Part shown: piece after piece, positions 57,191 to 64,000 of the stretch
How positions within the stretch are numbered: the stretch's first letter is position 1
Layout: each line of letters begins with the position of its first letter
Assembly: GCA_033961575.1 (NCBI GenBank)
Contig: CM066735.1
Span: forward strand, 92,077,449 to 92,141,448
DNA length: 64,000 nucleotides
Reading direction: 5' to 3'
From: Aselliscus stoliczkanus
Lineage: Eukaryota > Chordata > Mammalia > Chiroptera > Hipposideridae
Notes under the pieces: model-generated
Database searches by the model: none
Told to the model about the DNA's origin: nothing
What the model saw: only the letters and a program-made list of their open reading frames with translations
Position numbers and translations under genes: made by a program

Positions 57191-59250
57191 TGCATTTCCA
57201 ACTTGGGAGGCCTGGCCTGGAGGACCAGGCATTCAGTGTATATTCTGCCTCCCTTGGGGCCTCATTTACACATCTATATTTGTCTTCCTCTCCTAGGTAA
57301 CCTGGGAATCCAGGGCTTGGCCCACAATGAGTTTGCTGCCTTAGTATGGGAGTGAACGGGGCTGGCTCACAGCTGAGGGCATGGAGCAAAGTACGACTGA
57401 AACCGGGGCAGCGGGCCCTAGGAAGGGTAGGTAGAGCAGGAAGTAAGAGGACGTCCGAAATACCCATTCCCAATCTAGTGATCCGAAGTGAGGATCAGCA
57501 ACAGAGAACCTGCAAGACTGAGCAAGCAAGTGTGGGAGGCAGACTGGAAGGGTTGCCAGAAACTGGGGAGACTTCAGTCATGGGAACTTAGAGGGTGTTC
57601 AGTGAAAAGGAGGTCGGTAAAGCAGAGCTGTGAGGGGTGCTGAGCTGATTCCTGAGATCTGTGTAACACAGGTAATAACCTCATGTCTCTTACACAGATC
57701 TAAGGGAAACAGCCTATGTGCAAGCACCTCACAAACTCTAAAATGAGAACTTTTTATTACAAAGCATTGTCTGTGTTTGTGCACGCAAGGTAAAATGAAT
57801 CTGTGCATCCCTGTGTCACACAGCTGAGGCTATGGATTTCTGACCTAGGGTACCTCAGGTGGGTTTAAGACGGGGAGGAAAGTAAGAAAATTGTTTTGGC
57901 AAAGAAAGAGAGGAGATAGCTTTCCAGCTTTGTCATGTGTTCTGAGCAGACAATATTCAAATATACCAAGAGAAGAACAAAAACCACTGCAAAACAGTGC
58001 TCTAATGTTATGGTTTCTAGGTGACGATACGTGGAGTGTTGACAGACTGGATACAGGATTTAGAATACATATGGTGGAATTTGCTTTGTAGCTGCATCTC
58101 GGCATCAGAGTGGCAAAAGGAACCTCCGGGGTTTGTGTGGCTGTCTTGAGCAGTAGGACAGCATGATGAGGATTGCTGTACTCAGATGCAGTCAAAGACA
58201 GACCTTAGAAGGATTTAACACCTCTGATCTGTCAAGTACAGGCTGGAGTGCACAAGGTGGATCATGGGGTCACATGGGTCATGGGGTTACACAGAACACA
58301 CTGTTGGGGTTCATTTCTACTCCGGCAGCCCAGGCAACTGGAGTTAACAGCACTGGGAGGCAGCTGGTTTCACACAGCAGGTCCCAGGGAACACAGCCAG
58401 CAGGGTGGTAAGGCTTGTGCCCGGATTTGGCTGGCAGCAGGGCCAAGAAGGGGGCAGGCAGAGGCACAGCTGTTATCTGGCATGGAGACCTAGCAAAAAA
58501 GCCAGAAGCAGAAAGCTGGAGGCTTTGCAGCTTCCCCAGGGCTGAGAAGAAGCTGTGCGAAGACATTTCTCTGCTGGGAGTGCCCTTGGCCCCCACTGTA
58601 TACATACCACTTACTTCAGGCTGGGTAGGTAACAGCCATTGACAGGAACCAGACCTTGGCATCATAATCTGACAGGAGGACTCTAAGGACAGTCAGGAGA
58701 AGTAGGTGTGCCCAGCCTTTCAGTTTGTGGAGGAAACACTAAGCCAGAGAAAGCCTTACCTTCCTCTAGGATGAATAGGTAGGAAAAACTCAGAAAAGCT
58801 CATGGAAAGAAAAACGAATTCACCTCCAGGATTTAGGGTTTAAAAAAAAGGCTAAAGAATTAAAAAATAATGACAAATGGATAGTTTTAGAGCAGAAGGT
58901 AGTGATTAAACAGAGGTAATTGAGGTTTCTAAAAAGGAGACCAGAGCAAAAAGATGACAGTGACATTCAAATGCATAATAGAAGAAACTTGCCTGAGCCA
59001 TGGGGAATTTGGTTATGTATGTAGAAATGGCTAATGCAGCCTGTGTCTATATTAATGAAAATATATCTAGACACATCCTAGTAATATTTTAAAATTTCAA
59101 ATGCTTCCAAAGCATCAAGGGAGAAAATCAGGTGGCCTGCAAAGAGGGCAAACCTTCTCTATAACATTAAAGTTTAAAAAGAGCGTAAATTATGGGCTAG
59201 ATTGGGGCCAAGCTTTGATACAAGAATTTTATTCCAACAAAATTATTTAT
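57191..59250. other. Unique sequence, GC-richer in part
   Basis: About 2 kb with no recognised repeat. 58230-58640 is GC-richer but CpG-poor and carries overlapping frames on both strands up to 128 codons without domains. No gene called. Confidence 0.4.
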
Positions 59251-59255
59251 ATATA

Positions 59256-59291
59256 CTTGAGGTCAGACAATTGAGTTTGAAAACTTTCCAC
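59256..59291. mobile_element. Possible mariner end (solo TIR)
   Basis: acttgaggtcagacaattg and the following agtttgaaaact resemble the mariner TIR at 4363-4391 and the right end at 4867-4897 (GTCTGAcAATTAAGTTyG core). No matching opposite end found within 700 bp. Confidence 0.35.
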
Positions 59292-60031
59292 CATGTAAAT
59301 TCATTCCATTTCTCATTTCTGAAAACGTAAGCCAAGTAGCTACCATAGAAAGTACCCTGAAAAAAAAATGATTCAATGGTGAACTCTCGCTTACCTAAAG
59401 ATATGGAACTCTAGCACTCAGTGACAGAAAACTTGTTACACAAAAAGGTTTGCACTAAGCACAAGATATATATATACGGTAAATTTAAAGAATTGTTGTG
59501 AATATGGTTCCAAACCAAAGGAAAATGTCAGAAACAAAATTTGAAAGAAACACGGCTAATAAATAAATTTGGCAGAGTAGGTTATATATGTTTGTCCAAA
59601 GTATTTGACATGTAGTAATCTTGCTTTACAAATATTTGCTGAATGAGTATAGGACCGTTACCATGCATGTAAAAATAAGTCGGGTAAATGGGGTTGGCTA
59701 GTACTTAGAGGAAGCTGAATCATTTCCTCCGTCCCCTGGGTAAAACAGAAAATTCAGGAGGGTCAATAGTGGAACTTTCTGTTCCCTTTATGCCTAAGAA
59801 ATAAATTTTTTGTTATTTCAAAGTGGAAGTCTAGTTCATTATTTATATGTAATTATTATAAACTCAAAGGCATTTGATCAGATTCCTTGAACAAATAATT
59901 TAGGTCATATATTTAGGAAGTGATTGGCACTCTGAGAGTAGACAGGTACTTTTTACCAGGTAACAAGTATTATAGTACCCCCAAGTCAATGAGCCTAAAG
60001 GGATAGAGTGTCTTTCCTGGTTTCTCTCACT
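59292..60031. other. AT-rich unique sequence
   Basis: No gene or recognised repeat. Confidence 0.4.
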
Positions 60032-60154
60032 GTCAACTGCGGGGGACCAGCCTCCGCTGACCAGGGTTCGAGAAGGTGGACACGGCTTAGGTGATAAAAT
60101 AAAGACAGAAACGAGTTAACAGTAAAGACAGAAAATGGAGGAAGAGCTCTCCGA

Positions 60155-60160
60155 TTTATT
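60155..60160 (-). promoter_or_regulatory. LTR polyadenylation signal AATAAA
   Basis: tttatt on the plus strand reads AATAAA in LTR sense, just downstream of the TATA box. Confidence 0.65.
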
Positions 60161-60170
60161 TCTCACAGGC

Positions 60171-60178
60171 TTTATATA
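60171..60178 (-). promoter_or_regulatory. LTR TATA box
   Basis: TATATAAA on the minus strand, ten bases before the AATAAA signal in LTR orientation. Position and spacing fit an LTR U3/R junction; activity unknown. Confidence 0.65.
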
Positions 60179-60529
60179 CAGTTTTTAGGTAGGGGATACA
60201 TGCAGCATAGCAGGAAACAATGTGCATTACCTCAGTAACAAGTTGATCATTAACCTTTTACCAGAAACCTACAGGCCAGTGAATCCAGGGGAGTCAGCTT
60301 CTCAGGACAGTTCCTTTTTCATTAATCTTGGCAATCATCTTTCTTTTGTGTCCCTAGAAACTGGCTGTCCTCACCACATGCCTCGACAAGCAGTAAGCAC
60401 CCTCCAGGTGCAGGCAGAAACAATGAAAGCAGAAACACAAGTTTATGCTTCACCAAGCATTTCACCAAGCCCACTAAAGCCAGCTTGCAAGCCCCTCAAT
60501 ATTGGGGACCATGGCCCTCAACAGTCAAC

Positions 60530-61854
60530 CATAAAATCTAACTCAATAATAGCACATTCTCCCCCCTCACCTCCATATTAGTGTAAGTCACCCTTTTAAA
60601 ATATTTCGCTTTATTCTCCTGGATTTACATGATTCATTAAATTAGGTTAGGCCTTTTATTTATGGAGAATTGATTGCAAGCTAATTCATAACCATGGTTC
60701 TTTTAAGATGAGTACTTAACAATGAACACAAAGTTGTCTTTTATAGGTGTTAGTGTCTGAAGCTTATTCATTGCTGAGCAATGCTGTTTCCCATGTAGGA
60801 ACAGTCTGCTTTGAGATTGTGGGGACTTGGTTCAATAATGGATAGTAGTTTTGTGCTATAACCAACACCAAAGTTGTCTGATTCTAACCATTCTAGAGTG
60901 AGAAGAAAACCAGCAAGGACAAATTGCATAGTTTGTCCCAGAAGCTCTTGAAAGAATGAGATTTGTTCTGGATTAGGGAGTAAGACCAAACTGACCCTGG
61001 ACATTTGAGACAGAGATGTTTATTCTGGATTTGATTGATTCCAGAATCAGTTTATCACAAACCCCACTGGTTGTAGCATTTTTAACCTTGGCCTTATCAT
61101 TATTTACACATATTAGTTCATCTTTTGGATAATATGAAGTTGTTCTTTGACTTGCGGGTGAGTCTAGTCTAGAGAAAGCCTTTGTCTTTGTTTTGGGAAC
61201 TAAGTTTCAGCAAGTACTGAGGGTGCATGATGTACCTGCCTCTTGAACTTGACCTTGGCTCAGAATAAAAGTATCAGTGTGTTTGGGATTTCCTGGGAAT
61301 TTCTTTGCCCTGCTCTAAATGTGTCAAAGACATAAAGCCCTGTTATTTGTCCTCTGTCGTCTATTGTATCCAGGAAACATTTAATTTTCTGTCAAAGAAA
61401 GCTAAGTATATATTATCTACTTTGTGAGTTATCGGGGGTGAATTTTAGACCATTTTTTCCTGAATATAAACACATGCTATGAAATGCAAACTCATTTTAA
61501 TACCAGTACAACATCTGTAGACTATGAATTCGCTGCAAATATACATGTTTCAAAGCCAAATAAAATACTTTTGTATTATCCATTTCTTTATTGTCAGTGC
61601 CTTAGTAAGCGAATAGTTTTGACTTCATATTACTATTGCTTAATAGATAAAATAAGCACAAAGGCACAAAACAGAATCATTCTCTAAAAATATTTTAACT
61701 GTCAAGCTTATATCTACTATCATCTGTGTAATCCTGATTTTTATATTTTCAATGGTGCTACCATCTAAGAGTTTACAGGACATTCTCCCCCCAAAATATG
61801 TGCATATACAATATACATATATACTATATCTTTGAAATATCACCTGGTTTGATT
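60530..61854. other. Unique sequence
   Basis: About 1.3 kb with no recognised repeat or gene; AT-rich toward the right. Confidence 0.4.
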
Positions 61855-61872
61855 CTGTTCCATGAGTATTCA

Positions 61873-62003
61873 CTTTTTATTTTTATTTTTATTTATTTAT
61901 TTATTCTTTTGAGGGCAGTGTCACTGGCCCTCATATGTGGGACCCAAATCGGGGCCACTGGCTTCCCAAACCAGCGCTTAACCACCACGCCACACGGCCG
62001 GCC
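61873..62003 (-). mobile_element. Short-form tRNA-SINE (copy N)
   Basis: Plus strand: T-rich (TTTA/TTTTA)n tail, gagggcagtgtcactggcc, reversed B box (gggacccaaat), reversed head ..cacacggccggcc. TSD ctgttccatgagtattca (18 bp, perfect) at 61855-61872 and 62004-62021, the longest in the window. Confidence 0.96.
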
Positions 62004-62021
62004 CTGTTCCATGAGTATTCA

Positions 62022-62814
62022 AAGGACTTAATTTATCATGTATTTCTAGTCCCACTGTTAGTAAAGACATCATTCATTTGCAGGGCGGCTAAAAGCAAAA
62101 ACAGTAGGTTAGGCTAGTGGTTTTCAAACTTGTTCATTGATTTTTTTTGTTTGTTCATTCACTCAACAGGGGGGAAAAAAAAAGATATATTTAATATATT
62201 ACAATTAATATAATAAATATATTAAAATTATATGCATATATGTATATAGACACATACACTCATATGTACAACACACACACACACAAAATTTTCTGAAAAT
62301 GACTGAATCTGTCAGCTCACTTGTGGTGCTTCTGATGTATATTAGGGTGCTTGGTGGTGGGTGGGTGGTGGGAGATAAGGAGATTTACATTAGAAAGAGA
62401 AGGGAGAGAAGAGTCAATGCAGGGAGGTGAGGTGGGTGTGGGGAAGAGTGGACTAGGGAGTAATTTTTGTGTGGGGGAGGAGCTGAGGGAGATGTGGGAA
62501 AACCCTGGGGTGGCTTCCTGGGTACAGGGCATACTGAAAGTTTGGAGAAAGGACTTGAGGAAGTGTTCCCGTGGATCTGAGTTGGATACCTTTTGACATT
62601 CTTGCAGAGATGCCACTAGGGTTGGAATTTCTCTTTACTTTTGGCTGCTGGGCAGTGTTTCCTGGAATGAGAGCTTGCATGTAGACCGAATGTGTGTGCT
62701 AGGTGCTGACAACATCACGGTTGGCGCAACACAGGCTCTTTGGTCTCATGGGACTTACACACTAATAGAGGGCTAGCATGAATTGAACAACTACCAAAGT
62801 ATATTTATATATTC
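62022..62814. other. AT-rich and G-rich simple stretches
   Basis: 62160-62290 is ATAT-rich with a short (AC)n. 62345-62600 is purine-rich (G/A) and produces spurious frames on both strands. A hAT-like start (agtggttttcaaac) lies at 62116 without a clear partner. Confidence 0.5.
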
Positions 62815-62912
62815 ATTCACTATTTTTTTTTAGCACCTACAAGACACTGTTTAGGTTACAGGGGCTCAGATTCACCAATAAAACAAATAGACAATATTAT
62901 TTCTGCCTGCAG
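62815..62912 (-). mobile_element. L2 3'-end fragment
   Basis: 'ttcattcactattttttttta', 'gcacctacaagacactg' and 'acaggggctcagattcaccaataaaacaaatagac' (short blocks) are a worn reversed L2 end. Confidence 0.45.
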
Positions 62913-62919
62913 TGGCTGT

Positions 62920-63505
62920 ATAATGTGCCAATCAATCTAAGCTGGAACTACATTTCTCCGGATTTCCTTCTCTATAGGCTTCTGTGTTAGGGATGGCCAC
63001 GAGAAAAAATTGCCTAAGACCTGGAAGGCAGAAGAGAAGCTGCAGCCATTGGTCTCTGAAGGTCAGTGTGGGGAGCCAGGTACCACTGCAGCTCATGCAC
63101 TTTGGAGCTGATCTGCTGGATCATCTTCCTAATGTGCTGTGGGTGACCTTGAGGTGTGCAGGCCCTCTAGGGCCTGGGCACAGCACGGCGCAGCCCCATG
63201 GCAGAGGGCCAGCTTGTGCACAGTCCGCACTGCACTGAGGTTGGAGTCAGTGAGACAGATGAGGTTCCAGGGTGTCTGCAGGTGTCCTTGTGGGCTCCAC
63301 TTTGTCCCTGTTCCCTGCACAGCATGTTCAGGTCTCCTTCGTGACTGCCAGGATGGTTGATTCATGGCAACTGCAGACATCCCAGAGGCAGAGGCAAGAG
63401 CTCACATAGCCACCCTACCTAATCCCACAACTGTGTGGCAACGAACCCTGGGATAAATCCCTATTTTCTATCTCTCTGATTGAACCCTGATGGATACCCT
63501 ACTAT
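62920..63505. other. Possible old LTR or unassigned repeat
   Basis: The ends ('gtgccaatcaatctaagctggaactacatttctcc' at left and 'tctctctgattgaaccctgatgg' at right, in short blocks) recall a mammalian interspersed repeat, but I cannot name the family. No gene. Confidence 0.3.
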
Positions 63506-63895
63506 TGTGCAGATTACATTCTAGACAGACAGTAAACAGCTTAATAAAGAAGTAAATTATGAAGAATGTTTAAAGAATAAAAGGTGTGACGGAAAGAAAA
63601 TTAGAGGAGAAAACTTGAGAATGAAGAAGTAAGGGGGATCTAGGGTGCCATAGAGGAAAGTGAGGAGGCAGGTGCTGTATTGAATAGGGCAGCCATGACG
63701 GGCCTTATTGAGAAGTTAGGGCTTGAACAAAGCCTTAAAGGAGGTGAGGGGCTAGCCAAAGGAAAAACTCCAAGGGCAGAGAGAACAGAGAACACATTCC
63801 CTAAGGCAGAAGGATGCCTGTAGCATTCTAGGAGCTTCAAGGAAGCCAGTTTAAGTGGAAAGGAGAAAGCAACAAGGAGGGCAGGAGGATGTCAG
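63505..63895 (-). mobile_element. L2 LINE fragment
   Basis: 'gattacattctagacagacagtaaac', 'cttattgagaagttagggcttgaacaaagcc', 'ggaggtgaggggctagcc', 'aagggcagagagaacagagaac' and '...gcctgtagcattctaggagcttcaaggaagccag' follow reversed L2 wording in short blocks. Confidence 0.55.
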
Positions 63896-63904
63896 ACTGG
63901 AACT

Positions 63905-64000
63905 GTAGCAAGGGTTGGCAAACATTGACCTGTGGGACAAATCCAGCCCCTCTGCCTGTTTCTGCACCTCAAATCCTATTGGCACACAGCCATCCTTGTT
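63905..64000. mobile_element. hAT-type DNA transposon, cut by window end
   Basis: 'agggttggcaaacattgacctgtgggacaaatccagcccctctgcctgtttctg' and 'cctattggcacacagccat' (short blocks) match the start of a common mammalian MER-class hAT element. It continues beyond the window. Confidence 0.65.

Larger units (their letters stand above)
60038..60523 (-). mobile_element. Solo LTR of an ERV2 (beta-like) endogenous retrovirus
   Basis: 486 bp. On the minus strand it starts TGTTGAGGGCCATGGTCCCC (60523) and ends ..GGTCCCCCGCA (60038), with the canonical TG...CA ends. Flanks carry a perfect 6-bp TSD, gtcaac, at 60032-60037 and 60524-60529. A TATA box (TATATAAA, plus-strand 60171-60178) lies just before an AATAAA signal (plus-strand 60155-60160), the compact promoter/polyA layout common in ERV2 LTRs. 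No internal viral sequence is present, so the provirus was lost by LTR-LTR recombination. The intact TSD suggests a fairly young insertion. The ORF within it (60222-60581) is not a gene. Confidence 0.9.

Noticed and set aside
58163..58665. Cluster of frames on both strands in a GC-richer stretch
   Set aside because: CpG-poor, mutually overlapping, no domains; explained by base composition.
60222..60581. 119-codon open frame as a viral gene
   Set aside because: Lies within and just beyond a solo LTR on the opposite strand; no retroviral protein motif.
15060..62003. tRNA genes at the A/B-box sequences
   Set aside because: They have linkers, A-rich tails and target duplications and lack a foldable mature tRNA; they are SINE heads.

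Overview
This window looks like 64 kb of non-coding nuclear DNA from a placental mammal. No open reading frame longer than about 140 codons appears. No exon-like series, CpG island, rRNA, snRNA or functional tRNA gene could be recognised. What can be recognised is a layered set of transposable-element copies separated by unique sequence, as expected for an intergenic region or a very large intron.

The old layer is shared by placental mammals: L2 and MIR copies, MLT1 (ERVL-MaLR) LTRs, hAT/MER5-type DNA transposons and several worn L1 pieces. The young layer is specific to one lineage: 14 copies of a tRNA-derived SINE superfamily, most with readable target-site duplications (TSDs). It occurs as a short single-tRNA form (about 110-130 bp), a long form (about 410-445 bp) with a GC-rich body of 20-bp repeats, and an older form with several tRNA-like units. 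From memory this resembles the CYN SINEs of colugos or the Rhin-1 SINEs of horseshoe and leaf-nosed bats. I cannot choose between them without a database. Primate Alu, rodent B1 and carnivore SINEC were not noticed. Other younger items are a solo ERV2-type LTR with a perfect 6-bp TSD, a deleted mariner copy, and two copies of an approximately 80-bp mariner-like miniature element, one of them split by a SINE.

Layout: 0-3 kb, a long L2 with a broken reverse transcriptase. 4-5 kb, mariner remnant. 5-11 kb, mostly unique with one hAT element. 11-13.5 kb, MLT1 and MIR copies. 15 kb, short SINE. 16-22 kb, mostly unique. 22-28 kb, SINE cluster plus the two miniature elements. 28.7-37.5 kb, L1 pieces, an MLT1, two SINEs and an A-tail-like insertion. 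38.8-45.9 kb, SINEs, L1, L2, MIR and microsatellites. 46-50 kb, L1 pieces around an AT-rich unique block. 50-60 kb, largely unique. 60 kb, solo LTR. 62-64 kb, SINE, L2 and hAT pieces.

No set of host genes acts together here. The only protein-coding traces are decayed L2, L1 and mariner ORFs. Family names were assigned by recognition rather than database search, so subfamily names are approximate. Edges given without a TSD may be off by tens of bases.
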